Made by a program: the position numbers and the translations under genes. Shown here in pieces: positions 25,227 through 34,080 of a stretch of 64,000 nt of DNA. Position 1 is the stretch's first letter; each line of letters opens with the position of its first letter. The DNA comes from Betaproteobacteria bacterium. Its GTDB lineage: Bacteria > Pseudomonadota > Gammaproteobacteria > Burkholderiales > SG8-39. The stretch spans positions 62,001 to 126,000 of the forward strand of contig SCTY01000003.1 in the NCBI GenBank assembly GCA_004297625.1. The letters are read 5' to 3'. Under the pieces are notes generated by a model. That model had not been told where the DNA came from, made no database searches, and was given only the letters and a program-made list of their open reading frames with translations.

Positions 25227-26671
25227 ACAAATCCTTCCAACGCCTTGAGGTCGAGGTTCGCCTCGACGCAGTCGGCGAGCCGCTCGATGCTCTGCTCGCG
25301 CAGCGCCGCCAGGTCGACGCCGCTCGCCTGCCGGAACCCGGCCCAGCGCAGCAGCGCGGCGCACGCCTCGGGCGAATCGAACAGGCCGTGGACATAGGTG
25401 GCGAGGATGCGGCCGTCGGCCGAGAGCGCACCTTCCGGCTCGCCGTTCACGATCGCCGCGGGCCGCTCCGACCCGCGAGAAACACCCATGTGGATCTCGT
25501 AGCCGGCGAACGTTGCCGCGCCGAGCTCGGCGCAAAGCGCGCCTTCGACGTTGCGCAGCTGCTTGTGCGCCTCGAGCGTGGTTTCCAGCTTCAGAAGCGC
25601 GAGCCCGGGCGTGCTGCCCGCGCTTCCTTCGACGCCTTGCGGATCGTGGATCCAAGCGCCCAGCATCTGCATGCCGCCGCACAGCCCGATCACCCGGCCG
25701 CCGTAGCGAAGGTGCCGCAAAAGCGCCTCGTCCCAGCCCTGCTGCCTCATGAAATCCAGATCGGCGCGCACATTCTTGCTGCCGGCGAGTACGACCAGAT
25801 CGGCGCCGGGCAGCGGCTCGTCCGGGCCGACGAAGCGCACCTCGACGCCCGGATGCAGCCGCAGCGCATCGAGATCGGTGTGGTTGCTGATGCGGGGATA
25901 GACCGGCACCGCGACGCGGAACGCCGGCTGTTCGCTCGAAACCTGTCTTTCGGGCAAGGCATCCTCGGCGTCGAGCACCAGGCCGGCGAGATAGGGCAGC
26001 ACGCCGAGCACAGGCTTGCCGGTCTCGCGCTCGAGCCACTCGAGCCCGGGCTGGAGCAGCGCCCGCTCGCCGCGGAAGCGGTTGATCACCAGCCCGGCGA
26101 CGCGCTCGCGCTCGGAGCTGCTGAGACAGGCGAGCGTGCCGACGACGTGCGCGAGCGCGCCGCCGCGGTCGATATCGGCCACGAGCAGCACCGGGCAATC
26201 GACGGCTTCGGCAAAGCCCATGTTGGCGATGTCGTTGGCGCGCAGGTTCACTTCGGCCGGACTGCCCGCGCCTTCGACGATCACTGCGTCGAACGCTGCG
26301 CGCAGCCGCTCGAATGCGGCGAGCACTTCGGCGAGCAACCGGGGCTTCAGCGCCAGGTAGCCGCCGGCTTCGAGCTCGCAGAACGGGCGACCCGAAACCA
26401 CGATCTGCGCGCGCGTGTCGCTCGAGGGCTTGAGCAGCACCGGGTTCATGTCGGTGCGCGGCGCGGCGCGCGCCGCCTGCGCCTGCAGCGCCTGCGCACG
26501 CCCGATCTCGCCGCCATCGGCAGCCACCGCGCTGTTGAGCGACATGTTCTGCGGCTTGAACGGCGCCACTTTCTTGCCGCGGCGCGAGAGCGCGCGGCAC
26601 AAGCCCGCGACCAGCGTGCTCTTGCCCGCGCCCGAGCAGGTGCCCTGCACCATGAGCACGCGCGGCGTCAA
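25223..26671 (-). CDS. cobQ: Cobyric acid synthase
   Basis: This 482-residue glutamine-dependent amidotransferase amidates adenosylcobyrinic diamide to cobyric acid. It has an N-terminal ATPase domain with P-loop [10 protein letters not shown] at residues 10-19, KPQNMSLNS and [20 protein letters not shown]. The C-terminal GATase domain has the catalytic Cys in [10 protein letters not shown] near 330 and His in TYVHGLFD near 426. A TTG at 26671 overlaps the btuB stop (TTGA) and yields [10 protein letters not shown], as in relatives; an ATG at 26653 is possible. The usual companions (cobD, cobP/U, cobS) are not seen in the window. Confidence 0.92.
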   Translation of the reverse strand: MTPRVLMVQGTCSGAGKSTLVAGLCRALSRRGKKVAPFKPQNMSLNSAVAADGGEIGRAQALQAQAARAAPRTDMNPVLLKPSSDTRAQIVVSGRPFCELEAGGYLALKPRLLAEVLAAFERLRAAFDAVIVEGAGSPAEVNLRANDIANMGFAEAVDCPVLLVADIDRGGALAHVVGTLACLSSSERERVAGLVINRFRGERALLQPGLEWLERETGKPVLGVLPYLAGLVLDAEDALPERQVSSEQPAFRVAVPVYPRISNHTDLDALRLHPGVEVRFVGPDEPLPGADLVVLAGSKNVRADLDFMRQQGWDEALLRHLRYGGRVIGLCGGMQMLGAWIHDPQGVEGSAGSTPGLALLKLETTLEAHKQLRNVEGALCAELGAATFAGYEIHMGVSRGSERPAAIVNGEPEGALSADGRILATYVHGLFDSPEACAALLRWAGFRQASGVDLAALREQSIERLADCVEANLDLKALEGFV

Positions 26672-28479
26672 GGCTGCCAGCCGACGGTGAGGAAAAGCCC
26701 GCGCGGCGCGGTGTTGAAGCCGTTCACCAGCCGGTATTTCTCGTTCAGCGCGTTCTCGAGCCGCGCGGCGGCGAACAGCGCCTTGCCGAGCTGGTAGCGC
26801 GCCGTCAGGTTGAGCACCGTGTAACCGGCTTCGCGCACGCTCGCAAAGGTGACGATATCGGCGTCGCGGCGAGCACCGGAACCGATGAGCTCGGCCCCCA
26901 TGCGCCATTTTCCCATCGATCGAAAGGCGGCAAGCGAGCCGAAACGCTTCGCGCGCCGGATCGCCTGAACCTCCTCGCCGCCGGGTTCCTGCTCCACCGG
27001 GTCCTGGATGGTAAGCGCCGCGCGCAAGTCGAATCCGGCGACTTGGCCGGTGTAGCTCGATTCCACGCCGGTGACGCTCGCCTTGCGTACGTTGCGCGCG
27101 GTGAAGGTCTGGGGGTCGAACGTGATCGCGTCCTGGTACTCGGTATCGAATGCCACGACGCGCACGCGGTTCGTTCCCCGGGACCATTGCACGCCCGCTT
27201 CCCGCGTGCGCGCGCGCTCCGGATTGAGGTCCGGGTTGCCGCCGAAGCCGAACAGATCCTGAAAGGTCGGGGCGCGGAAAGCTGTGCTCGCGCTGACGAT
27301 GAGCCGCCAAGCGTCGGTCAGGTCATAGCCGTAGCCGAGGAAATAGGTGTCGGCGTTGCCGAAGTCCGAGTAGTGCTCGGTGCGGACGTTCGCCTGCAGC
27401 GAATGGTCACCCAGGCGGCCGAGATAGCCGAGCCGCGCGACCCCCGCTTCCCGCACGCGGGATGCAAAGCTCGAGTTGTCAAGTTCCTGCCGCAGCTGCT
27501 CGAGACCGCCCGAAACGACGTGGGCAGGCGAGAGCCTGACTTCGTTATCCCAGATGAGTTGCCGGCTGCGCGTGTTGGAGCGGCTGTCGAAGTCGCCATT
27601 GCGCAGGTCGGTGCGATAGTCGGTGCCCTCCGCCGCGGTGAAGCGGCTCTTCCACGCGTCCGCGAAGCGGCCCTCCCAATAGACCTGCGACATGCCGAGA
27701 TCCTGGGCAGACTGGTGCGTGGCGTCCGGCGTGTCGAAGGCGTTGTCGTAATCGAGCTTTCCGCGCGTGCGGAAGAACGACACGCCCAGCTCATGCCTGC
27801 GCGACACCTGTTGCGACAGGCTGCCGGAGATGCTGTCGTTGCGATAACCGTCGCGGTCGGGATTGGCAGTGGGCGCGACCTGCGGATCGATGGCGGAAAA
27901 GCCCGAGGTATCGAAGCGCGATGCCGAGATGTTGAATCGTGTGCCGCCCGCCTGGCCGCCGTAGCCGCCGCGCAGCTTCCAGGTATTGCGCGAGCCCACA
28001 GTTGCCTCGGCGTTCGCGGCCGGGTCGCCATGACCGCGCTTGGTGAATACCTGGACCACACCGCCGATGGCGCCCGAACCGTACAGGCTGGAGACATTAC
28101 CGCGCACGATCTCGACGCGCTCAACTTCATCGAGCATGATGTGCTGGATCGCGGTGGTGCCGAAGCCGACATCCTCGACGCGCACGCCGTCGATCAGGAT
28201 CAGCGCCTGGGCGCTGCGCCCGCCGCGCATGAAAACGCTGCCGGTGCTGCCGATGCCGCCGTTCTGCGTGAACTCCAATCCCGCCTCGCGACGCAGAAGC
28301 GACGGCAGATCGATCGCCTGCGAATCGCGAATGTCTTTCGAGGTGAGAATGGTGGTATGCGGAATGGCATCGCGCAGCTGCTGCTCGGTGCGCGAGGCGG
28401 TGATAACGACCGCGTCATCCTGAGCATAGGAAGCAAAAACCGAAAGCGCCAACAAGAACGCGGTAAAAAGGCGAAGCAT
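26668..28479 (-). CDS. btuB: TonB-dependent vitamin B12 receptor
   Basis: This 603-residue outer-membrane receptor has a signal peptide at residues 1-19 (ending SYAQ) and a TonB box [10 protein letters not shown] just after it. A plug domain ([40 protein letters not shown]) and a beta-barrel follow. The plug and the size are typical of BtuB. A cobalamin riboswitch lies directly upstream and a GGGAGG ribosome site precedes the ATG. It takes up cobalamin with TonB energy; btuF is divergent upstream. BtuCD is not encoded in the window. Confidence 0.93.
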   Translation of the reverse strand: MLRLFTAFLLALSVFASYAQDDAVVITASRTEQQLRDAIPHTTILTSKDIRDSQAIDLPSLLRREAGLEFTQNGGIGSTGSVFMRGGRSAQALILIDGVRVEDVGFGTTAIQHIMLDEVERVEIVRGNVSSLYGSGAIGGVVQVFTKRGHGDPAANAEATVGSRNTWKLRGGYGGQAGGTRFNISASRFDTSGFSAIDPQVAPTANPDRDGYRNDSISGSLSQQVSRRHELGVSFFRTRGKLDYDNAFDTPDATHQSAQDLGMSQVYWEGRFADAWKSRFTAAEGTDYRTDLRNGDFDSRSNTRSRQLIWDNEVRLSPAHVVSGGLEQLRQELDNSSFASRVREAGVARLGYLGRLGDHSLQANVRTEHYSDFGNADTYFLGYGYDLTDAWRLIVSASTAFRAPTFQDLFGFGGNPDLNPERARTREAGVQWSRGTNRVRVVAFDTEYQDAITFDPQTFTARNVRKASVTGVESSYTGQVAGFDLRAALTIQDPVEQEPGGEEVQAIRRAKRFGSLAAFRSMGKWRMGAELIGSGARRDADIVTFASVREAGYTVLNLTARYQLGKALFAAARLENALNEKYRLVNGFNTAPRGLFLTVGWQP

Positions 28480-28491
28480 GAAAACCTCCCT

Positions 28492-28509
28492 GGCGTCTTC
28501 CCCGACGCC
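28492..28509 (-). promoter_or_regulatory. Hairpin ahead of the btuB ribosome site (riboswitch expression platform)
   Basis: A six-pair stem GGCGTC/GACGCC with a six-base loop lies between the cobalamin aptamer and the GGGAGG ribosome site of btuB. No T-run follows it, so control of translation initiation is more likely than termination. This is an inference from position and pairing only. Confidence 0.5.
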
Positions 28510-28530
28510 CTAAAGTGGTTGAAGAGGCTT

Positions 28531-28675
28531 CCAGGCCGGTCTCCGGGCTCGCGAGGCATGGGGTCCCGCCTTCCCGCGCAGGTGAGCTTGCGCAGTGGCT
28601 ATGCTGGAACCGCTCTCTCGCTTACCGTTGCGGGGGCAGCAGAGGCTTTGCACCTCTTTCCCGAGCACCTGGCAG
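28531..28675 (-). ncRNA. Cobalamin (AdoCbl) riboswitch upstream of btuB
   Basis: Read on the minus strand this leader contains the conserved core GCCCCCGCAACGGTAA (28622-28637), the B12 box AGCCACTG (28593-28600) and the closing segment GCCCGGAGACCGGCC (28534-28548), in the correct order and spacing. These are the diagnostic parts of the cobalamin riboswitch, which lowers BtuB when adenosylcobalamin is present. It is followed by a hairpin and the btuB ribosome site. The opposite strand is the upstream region of btuF. Confidence 0.93.
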
Positions 28676-28682
28676 CGGCGGA

Positions 28683-28688
28683 TATGAT
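28683..28688 (+). promoter_or_regulatory. Candidate -10 box of btuF
   Basis: TATGAT (one mismatch to TATAAT) ends six bases before the btuF ATG at 28695. No convincing -35 box is seen at 16-18 bases, so this is a weak call. If used, transcription would start on or next to the ATG and give a leaderless message. Confidence 0.35.
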
Positions 28689-28694
28689 AAACGG

Positions 28695-29561
28695 ATGCGA
28701 TGGGCTTGGCTGCTGCTCGTTTGGACCTGTGTTGCGAATGCGCAAATTCAGGTCAAGGACGACTACGGCAACGAGGTGCGCCTGGCGGCTCCTGCGACTC
28801 GCATCGTCAGTTTGGCGCCGCATCTGACGGAGCTCGTGTACGACGCCGGCGCGGGCAGCCGGCTGGTCGGCGCACTGGAGTACAGCGACTATCCGCCCGC
28901 GGCAAAAAAGCTGCCTCGCGTGGGAAGCGATGCGGGAATCGACCTCGAGGCGGTGATGGCGCTGCAGCCGGATCTCGTGGTCGCCTGGCCGAACGCGGGA
29001 AGCTTGCGCGCGGTCAACCGGCTTGCCGACATGGGGCTTCCGGTATTTCGTTCAGAGCCGCGCGAGCTCGACGACATTCCGCGCACGCTGGAGCGTCTGG
29101 GCGCGCTCGCCGGCACTCAGCAAGAGGCGCAGCACGCGGCTGCCGAATTTCGCGCGCGCGTGCGCAAGCTCGAGGCCCGCTATTCGAAGCGTTCCCCGGT
29201 GCGCGTGTTCTACCAGGTGTGGGACCGACCCCTGATTACGGTGAACGGCAACCATGTCATCACGAAGGTGATGCGCCTTTGCGGCGGGGTGAACGTGTTC
29301 GAGCGCCTTCCGCTCATCGCGCCGGAAATCGACCGCGAGGCGGTGCTGCGCGCTGACCCGCAGGTCATCGTGGCAAGCGGTCTGGATGGCGAGCGGCCGG
29401 CGTGGCTCGACGCATGGAAGGCGTTTCCCGGCCTGACCGCCGCGGCCCGCGGGAATCTCTACGCGATTCCGTCCGAGCTCATCCAGCGCCATACGCCGCG
29501 GCTCCTGGACGGCGCGGAACGCCTTTGCCGCATCCTGGACGAAGTGCGCACAAGATCATGA
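28695..29561 (+). CDS. btuF: Periplasmic cobalamin-binding protein BtuF
   Basis: This is a class III substrate-binding protein of 288 residues with a signal peptide (WAWLLLVWTCVANAQ, cleavage near 17). IQVKDDYGNEVRLAAPATRI and VSLAPHLTELVYDAGAG are followed by the family helix region and VGSDAGIDLEAVMALQPDLV. These are typical of BtuF, which hands cobalamin to BtuCD. It is divergent from btuB with about 215 bases between start codons. The upstream open frame from 28515 is the complement of the riboswitch and is not coding. No btuCD genes are present, so the partner permease must be elsewhere. Confidence 0.9.
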   Translation: MRWAWLLLVWTCVANAQIQVKDDYGNEVRLAAPATRIVSLAPHLTELVYDAGAGSRLVGALEYSDYPPAAKKLPRVGSDAGIDLEAVMALQPDLVVAWPNAGSLRAVNRLADMGLPVFRSEPRELDDIPRTLERLGALAGTQQEAQHAAAEFRARVRKLEARYSKRSPVRVFYQVWDRPLITVNGNHVITKVMRLCGGVNVFERLPLIAPEIDREAVLRADPQVIVASGLDGERPAWLDAWKAFPGLTAAARGNLYAIPSELIQRHTPRLLDGAERLCRILDEVRTRS

Positions 29562-29588
29562 AACACATGCAAAATCGCGCGTTACTAC

Positions 29589-29617
29589 TTGACGCAGCAT
29601 GATTTTTGTCAGATAGT
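29589..29617 (+). promoter_or_regulatory. Promoter of the zapB-like/zapA/6S region
   Basis: TTGACG (29589-29594) and GATAGT (29612-29617) are separated by 17 bases. The GTG start of the ZapB-like protein (29624) is six bases after the -10, so transcription would begin at or next to the start codon. This supports the GTG over an in-frame TTG at 29606 that lies inside the promoter. Confidence 0.5.
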
Positions 29618-29623
29618 CGCGCC

Positions 29624-29815
29624 GTGGAGGCGGAGTTCAATTCTCTGGAGTCGAAGGTCGCGCAGTTCGTCGCGCTGTGCGAGCGCCTGCGCGCGGAGAA
29701 CCTCGAGCTGAAGCAGCAACTGGCTGCTGCACGCGGCGACGCCAAGCGCCTGCACGAAAAGATCGATGGCGCAAGAGCGCGCCTCGAAGGCCTGCTTTCA
29801 AAGATCCCGGGCTAG
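29624..29815 (+). CDS. ZapB-like coiled-coil protein (TIGR02449 type)
   Basis: This small coiled-coil protein of 63 residues (VEAEFNSLESKVAQFVALCE, LRAENLELKQQLAAARG) has continuous heptads and no hydrophobic segment. It matches the short proteins encoded before zapA in beta- and gammaproteobacteria that are thought to act at the division ring. The GTG start at 29624 is the first one after the promoter. It lies 6 bases upstream of zapA and is likely cotranscribed with it and the 6S RNA. Confidence 0.8.
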   Translation: MEAEFNSLESKVAQFVALCERLRAENLELKQQLAAARGDAKRLHEKIDGARARLEGLLSKIPG

Positions 29816-29821
29816 CGGCAA

Positions 29822-30133
29822 ATGGCCGAGCCGACGAACAGCGTCGAAGTGACCCTTCTGGGACGCACCTATCGCGTCGCCTGCGAGGAAAGCGAGCGCG
29901 AAGCGCTGATGCAGGCGGTCGCGTATCTCGACGGCAAGATGAACGAGATCCGCAAAGCGGGAAAGGTCATCGGCGCCGAGCGCATTGCGGTGATGGCGGC
30001 GCTCAACGTGGCGCATGAATTGCTAAGCCTGAGACTTGGCTCCGGCTTCGATGTCGGTCAAGCCAAGCGGCGCATCTCCGCGATCGAATCGAAGATCGAT
30101 GCGGCGATTGCAAAGCAGGAGAACTTGTTTTAA
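29822..30133 (+). CDS. zapA: Cell division protein ZapA
   Basis: This 103-residue ZapA has the N-terminal strand-rich part (VEVTLLGRTYRVACEESERE), the MAALNVAHELL helix and a long C-terminal coiled coil (RISAIESKIDAAIAKQENLF). It binds FtsZ and bundles its filaments at midcell. It lies 6 bases after the ZapB-like gene. The 6S RNA begins right after its stop, and the candidate 6S promoter overlaps its last codons, a conserved arrangement in proteobacteria. Confidence 0.93.
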   Translation: MAEPTNSVEVTLLGRTYRVACEESEREALMQAVAYLDGKMNEIRKAGKVIGAERIAVMAALNVAHELLSLRLGSGFDVGQAKRRISAIESKIDAAIAKQENLF

Positions 30134-30136
30134 AAA
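30108..30136 (+). promoter_or_regulatory. Candidate 6S RNA promoter within the zapA end
   Basis: TTGCAA (30108-30113) and TAAAAA (30131-30136) are separated by 17 bases, and the predicted start at about 30143 coincides with the first base of the 6S closing stem. The -35 lies in the last zapA codons. Confidence 0.5.
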
Positions 30137-30142
30137 GGTTCT

Positions 30143-30328
30143 GTTCCCTGCAGTGTGCGACCGGGCTCAAATTTTCCGAACCGATAGCTTCCTCAGGTTG
30201 CGGCCCCAGTTGTCACTGTTGTGAGCGTCCCTCGCCTTGGGCGTGCGGACGAACCTGATGTGACCGGTAAGCGACCACCCTGTTTAGCCAGGGTTCGGGA
30301 GCGAGCCCACCGGCACTGGCGGGGAACC
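30143..30328 (+). ncRNA. ssrS: 6S RNA
   Basis: This RNA begins GTTCCCTGCAGTGTGCGACC and ends CACTGGCGGGGAAC, whose ends pair to form the terminal stem. Inside are two GC-rich arms around a large central bubble, as in 6S RNA, which mimics an open promoter and sequesters the sigma70 holoenzyme. The position directly after zapA matches the conserved synteny of ssrS. The ends are placed by pairing and by the promoter and could move by a few bases. Confidence 0.85.
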
Positions 30329-30336
30329 CCCATAAT

Positions 30337-30372
30337 GGGGTCAGAGCATTTGCTCTGGCCCCTTTCTTGTTT
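30337..30372 (+). terminator. Palindromic terminator after 6S RNA (GGGGTCAGAG family)
   Basis: A GGGGTCAGAGC arm pairs with GCTCTGGCCCC (30337-30362) around a four-base loop, followed by a T-rich run. It probably ends the 6S transcript. It shares the GGGGTCAGAG core with the repeat at 36928-36997 and ends 10 bases before the EVE gene start. Confidence 0.75.
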
Positions 30373-30831
30373 ATGAAGTACTGGTTGATGAAGAGCGAGC
30401 CCGACGAGTGCTCGATCGACGATGTGCTCGCCGCGCCGGGACGCATGACGCCGTGGAGCGGCGTGCGCAATTACCAGGCGCGCAATTTCATGCGCGACGA
30501 AATGCGGGTGGGCGACGGCGTGCTCTTCTATCATTCGAGCTGCGCCGAGCCTGGAATTGCCGGCCTCGCTGAGATCGCTTCTGAGCCTTACCCCGACAAG
30601 ACGCAGTTCGATCCGAAAAGCGATTACTACGATCCCCAGTCGAAAAAGGAGAATCCGCGCTGGTTCAATGTCGACGTGCGGGCGCGCAAGAAGACCCGTC
30701 TCGTATCGCTGCAGGAATTGAAGGCACACAAGCCGCTCGCCAACATGCGCGTGCTGCGGCCCGGGAACCGGCTCTCGATCACTCCCGTGAGCGAGCAGGA
30801 GTGGAAGTTCATCACCGGAAAGCTTCTTTGA
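30373..30831 (+). CDS. EVE-domain protein (thymocyte nuclear protein 1-like)
   Basis: This 152-residue EVE domain begins [20 protein letters not shown], the family signature. It has [39 protein letters not shown], and a [13 protein letters not shown] motif. EVE proteins are PUA-like folds that bind modified nucleic acid bases, and some act in DNA-modification-dependent defence; the plain EVE protein next to zapA/6S is widespread and its role is unknown. The ATG at 30373 lies directly after a terminator hairpin with no clear ribosome site, so expression is hard to predict. It overlaps hemE by TTGA. Confidence 0.9.
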   Translation: MKYWLMKSEPDECSIDDVLAAPGRMTPWSGVRNYQARNFMRDEMRVGDGVLFYHSSCAEPGIAGLAEIASEPYPDKTQFDPKSDYYDPQSKKENPRWFNVDVRARKKTRLVSLQELKAHKPLANMRVLRPGNRLSITPVSEQEWKFITGKLL

Positions 30832-31862
30832 AGAACGACACGTTTCTGCGCGCGCTCGCGCGTCAGCCGACCGCCTATACGCCGGTGTGGCTGATGCGCC
30901 AGGCAGGCCGCTACCTGCCGGAGTACAAGGCGACCCGAGCGCGTGCCGGCAGCTTCCTCGGTCTCGCGAAAACGCCCGAGCTATGCGCGCAGGTGGCGCT
31001 GCAGCCGATCGAGCGCTTCGATCTCGATGCGGCAATTGTCTTCTCCGACATTCTCACCATTCCCGACGCCATGGGATTGGGCCTGAGCTTCGGCGAAGGG
31101 GAAGGCCCGCGCTTCGAGCGCCCGCTGCGCGACGAGGCATCGATTCGCGCCCTTTCAGTGCCCGATCCGACTGTCGAGCTGCGCTACGTGCTCGACGCCG
31201 TGCGCGTGACACGCGAGGCGCTCGCCGATCGCGTCCCGCTCATCGGTTTTTCCGGCAGCCCGTTCACGCTTGCCTGCTACATGATCGAGGGCGGCGGAAG
31301 CGACGACTGGCGCAACGTCAAAGCCTTGCTGCACTCGCGGCCGGAATTGCTGCATCGTGTGCTGGAGGTCAACGCGCGGGCGGTGAGCGATTATCTCAAC
31401 GCGCAAATCGATGCCGGCGCGCAAGCCGTGATGCTTTTCGATACGTGGGGCGGGACGCTGGCGTACAACGATTACGAGCCGTTTTCGCTTGCCTACTCGA
31501 AGAAAGTGCTAGGCGCAGTGTCCCGCGTTCCGCGCATCCTCTTCACGAAGGGCGGCAATCCGTGGCTCGCGCAGATGATGGCGAGCGGCGCCGATGCGAT
31601 CGGCCTGGACTGGACGAGCGACCCACGCCATGCACGCAAACTCGCCGGAGGACGCGTCGCTCTGCAAGGGAACCTCGATCCAGCCGCGCTGTTCGGGCCG
31701 CCCGAGCGCGTGCGCGAAGCTGCGCGCCGCGTGATCGACGCGTTCGGGCGCGCGCCCGGTCACGTCTTCAATCTCGGGCACGGCGTCCTCCAGGGTACGC
31801 CGATAGACTCCGTTGCAGCACTGGTAGACGAAGTGCGCACTTACAGCCGCACTCGGGCTTGA
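30828..31862 (+). CDS. hemE: Uroporphyrinogen decarboxylase
   Basis: This 344-residue HemE decarboxylates uroporphyrinogen III to coproporphyrinogen III in heme synthesis. The N-terminus has [20 protein letters not shown] with the conserved Arg pair, then [17 protein letters not shown] with the catalytic Asp, and [19 protein letters not shown]. The start is a TTG at 30828 overlapping the EVE stop (TTGA) and gives [10 protein letters not shown], as in relatives. A longer frame upstream is inside EVE. The length is normal. Confidence 0.94.
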   Translation: MKNDTFLRALARQPTAYTPVWLMRQAGRYLPEYKATRARAGSFLGLAKTPELCAQVALQPIERFDLDAAIVFSDILTIPDAMGLGLSFGEGEGPRFERPLRDEASIRALSVPDPTVELRYVLDAVRVTREALADRVPLIGFSGSPFTLACYMIEGGGSDDWRNVKALLHSRPELLHRVLEVNARAVSDYLNAQIDAGAQAVMLFDTWGGTLAYNDYEPFSLAYSKKVLGAVSRVPRILFTKGGNPWLAQMMASGADAIGLDWTSDPRHARKLAGGRVALQGNLDPAALFGPPERVREAARRVIDAFGRAPGHVFNLGHGVLQGTPIDSVAALVDEVRTYSRTRA

Positions 31863-32018
31863 CTTATGCACATTTCTAGACCCTTGCAGGGATTCCCGGG
31901 GCGCCGCCTTGCCGAAGACCCTCTGCCCCCGTAAGTTGCTGACAATACAAGATAAAAAGTTCAGGACGCGCCTCAGCACTCACGGAAAAAGCCTTTCGGC
32001 AAGCCACGTTACGTGAGG

Positions 32019-34064
32019 ATGAAGCCCTTACCCACAGCTTTATCCACAGAGTCTAAGTCCTTATCCTGCCGTAGGATTTCTTGTGTCCGGGTAGCGCTGG
32101 ACGTGCCGCTCGCGAAGCTTTTCGACTATGCGCTGCCGGAGGGCATGCCAGCGCGCGTCGGCGATCGCGTCGTGGTCCCGTTCGGCGCGCGTCAACGGCT
32201 TGGCATCGTTGCGGAAATCGACGCGGCAAGCGATTTGCCTGTCAGCCGAATGAAAGCAATTGCAGCAGTACGTGACGACGCGCCGCCGCTGCCTGACGAT
32301 TGGCTCCAGCTGATGCATTTCTTGTCGGGCTATTACCAGCGGCCGCTCGGCGAGACGATGATCTCGGCGCTGCCGCCACGCCTTCGCTCCGTTCGCCCCC
32401 TGCCGCGCAAATCGCTTTCGAGCGCGTCGGCTACGAGCTCTGCACGATTCGTTCCAACACACGCTCTCACACCGGACCAGACGCGCGCGTTCGAGCGCGT
32501 CCTGGAGGCCTACGGTCGCTTCGAAGCGTTTCTCCTGCACGGGATAACGGGCAGCGGCAAGACGGAGGTGTATCTCAATCTCATCGCGCGAGCGCTCGAG
32601 CGCGGCGGCCAGGCGCTGGTCCTCGTTCCGGAAATCAGCCTTACGCCGCAGCTCGAAGGCCGATTTTGCCAAGCGTTTCCCGAAGTGCGTCTCGCGGTCA
32701 TGCATAGCGCGCTGGAGGACGTCGCGCGCACGAGCGGATGGCTCGAAGCGGCGCGCGGAGAGGCCGGAATCGTGCTCGGCACGCGGCTCGGCGTGCTGGC
32801 GCCGCTGCCCAAGCTCGCGTTGATCGTCGTCGACGAAGAGCACGATCCCTCCTTCAAGCAGCAGGAAGGCCTGCGCTACTCCGCGCGCGATGCGGCTGTG
32901 TACCGCGCAAAGCTTGCGGGCTGCCCCGTGGTGCTCGGCAGCGCTACCCCGTCGCTCGAAAGCTGGCACAACTGGCGCGCCGGCCGCTATGAGCGCCTCG
33001 AGCTTCCGGAGCGCGCCGCGCCCGGCGCCCGGCTGCCGGCAGTGCGCATCGTCGATCTCGGGCGCGAAAGCGCGGAGCAGGGCATTGCCGCGTCGCTTTG
33101 GTCAGCGCTCGCCGCGCGCGTGGAGAAAAACGAACAGAGCCTGATCTTCATCAACCGGCGCGGCTATGCGCCGGTGCTCGCCTGCGAGAACTGCGGATGG
33201 ACTGCCGGCTGCACGCGTTGCAGCGCGCGCATGGTCCTGCACGCGGCGGACCGGCGGCTGCGCTGCCACCACTGCGGCGCCGAGAGCGCAATCCCGCGTG
33301 CGTGCCCGACTTGCGGGAACGTGGACCTGAAGCCGGTCGGGCGAGGAACGCAGCGCATCGAGGAAGCGCTGCAGGCCCGGTTCCCGGCAGCGCGCATCGT
33401 GCGCATCGACCGGGACAGCGCGCGCAGGCGCGGCGAGCTCACGCGCACGCTGGACGGCATACGGCGCGGCGAAGGCGACATCCTGGTCGGCACGCAACTG
33501 CTCGCCAAGGGTCATGATTTTCCGGGGCTCACGCTGGTTGGCGTGCTGAACGCGGACACCGCTCTGGTCTCGACGGACTACCGCGCCCCGGAGCGCCTCT
33601 TTGCCGTACTCGCGCAAGTCGCGGGCCGCGCCGGGCGCCGCGAGCGACCTGGAGAGGTGCTGGTGCAGACGCGCTATCCCGGGCATCCGCTCTTCGGCGC
33701 GCTTGCGCGCCATGATTTCTCCGGCTTCGCCGACTCGCAGCTCGCCGAGCGCCGCGCGGCGGGCTTCCCGCCCTATGTGTTCGAAGCGGCGCTGCGCGCC
33801 GAGGCACGCAAGCTGGAAAGGGCGATGCGCTTCCTGCGCGAAGCGGCCGCCGTGGCGGCCGTGCCCGACGAAGTCCACGTCTTCGATCCCGTGCCGAACA
33901 CGCTTACGCGGCGCGCCGGCCTGGAGCGGGCTCAGTTGCTGGTGCAGTCCTCGTCGCGGCCTGCGCTGCAGGCGTTTCTCGGCGACTTGAGCGATAAGCT
34001 CTTCGCGCAGGCAGAGCGCGACGTGCGCTGGCATCTGGACGTCGACCCTATCGAGTTCGACTAA
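32019..34064 (+). CDS. priA: Primosomal helicase PriA
   Basis: This is a superfamily 2 helicase of about 681 residues that restarts stalled replication forks. The 3'-DNA-binding domain ([18 protein letters not shown]) is followed by Walker [12 protein letters not shown], the DEEH box near 271-274, [10 protein letters not shown], and a zinc region between about 388 and 431 ([24 protein letters not shown]). The C-terminal motifs include [14 protein letters not shown] and QVAGRAGR. The N-terminal ~25 residues are uncertain: an ATG at 32019 was taken, but a GTG at 32013 is equally open and relatives begin close to VRVALDVP. Two DnaA-box-like sites lie in this segment. Confidence 0.93.
   Translation: MKPLPTALSTESKSLSCRRISCVRVALDVPLAKLFDYALPEGMPARVGDRVVVPFGARQRLGIVAEIDAASDLPVSRMKAIAAVRDDAPPLPDDWLQLMHFLSGYYQRPLGETMISALPPRLRSVRPLPRKSLSSASATSSARFVPTHALTPDQTRAFERVLEAYGRFEAFLLHGITGSGKTEVYLNLIARALERGGQALVLVPEISLTPQLEGRFCQAFPEVRLAVMHSALEDVARTSGWLEAARGEAGIVLGTRLGVLAPLPKLALIVVDEEHDPSFKQQEGLRYSARDAAVYRAKLAGCPVVLGSATPSLESWHNWRAGRYERLELPERAAPGARLPAVRIVDLGRESAEQGIAASLWSALAARVEKNEQSLIFINRRGYAPVLACENCGWTAGCTRCSARMVLHAADRRLRCHHCGAESAIPRACPTCGNVDLKPVGRGTQRIEEALQARFPAARIVRIDRDSARRRGELTRTLDGIRRGEGDILVGTQLLAKGHDFPGLTLVGVLNADTALVSTDYRAPERLFAVLAQVAGRAGRRERPGEVLVQTRYPGHPLFGALARHDFSGFADSQLAERRAAGFPPYVFEAALRAEARKLERAMRFLREAAAVAAVPDEVHVFDPVPNTLTRRAGLERAQLLVQSSSRPALQAFLGDLSDKLFAQAERDVRWHLDVDPIEFD
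32028..32047 (+). promoter_or_regulatory. Tandem DnaA-box-like sites at the priA 5' end
   Basis: TTACCCACA (32028-32036) and TTATCCACA (32039-32047) lie two bases apart on the same strand. The second is a perfect DnaA box, the first differs at one place. They sit at the very start of priA, either in its leader or its first codons, and might couple priA to DnaA. No AT-rich unwinding element is visible, so a replication origin is not proposed. Confidence 0.45.
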
Positions 34065-34080
34065 AATTGGCGCCCCTTTC

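Noticed and set aside
25388..26797. Long plus-strand open frame opposite cobQ
   Set aside because: The product is Arg/His-rich without any motif, and cobQ on the other strand has intact ATPase and amidotransferase motifs.
27043..28827. Long plus-strand open frame opposite btuB and the riboswitch
   Set aside because: It is the complement of a clear TonB receptor with all family motifs; GC-rich codon bias leaves the antisense frame open, and its translation has no recognisable domain.
31905..32003. Inverted repeat CTTGCCGAA/TTCGGCAAG between hemE and priA as a regulatory stem
   Set aside because: The arms are only nine bases and nearly 90 bases apart; chance pairing is likely.
32028..32047. 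Replication origin at the DnaA boxes
   Set aside because: Only two boxes, no AT-rich repeat region and no dnaA, dnaN or gidA genes nearby.
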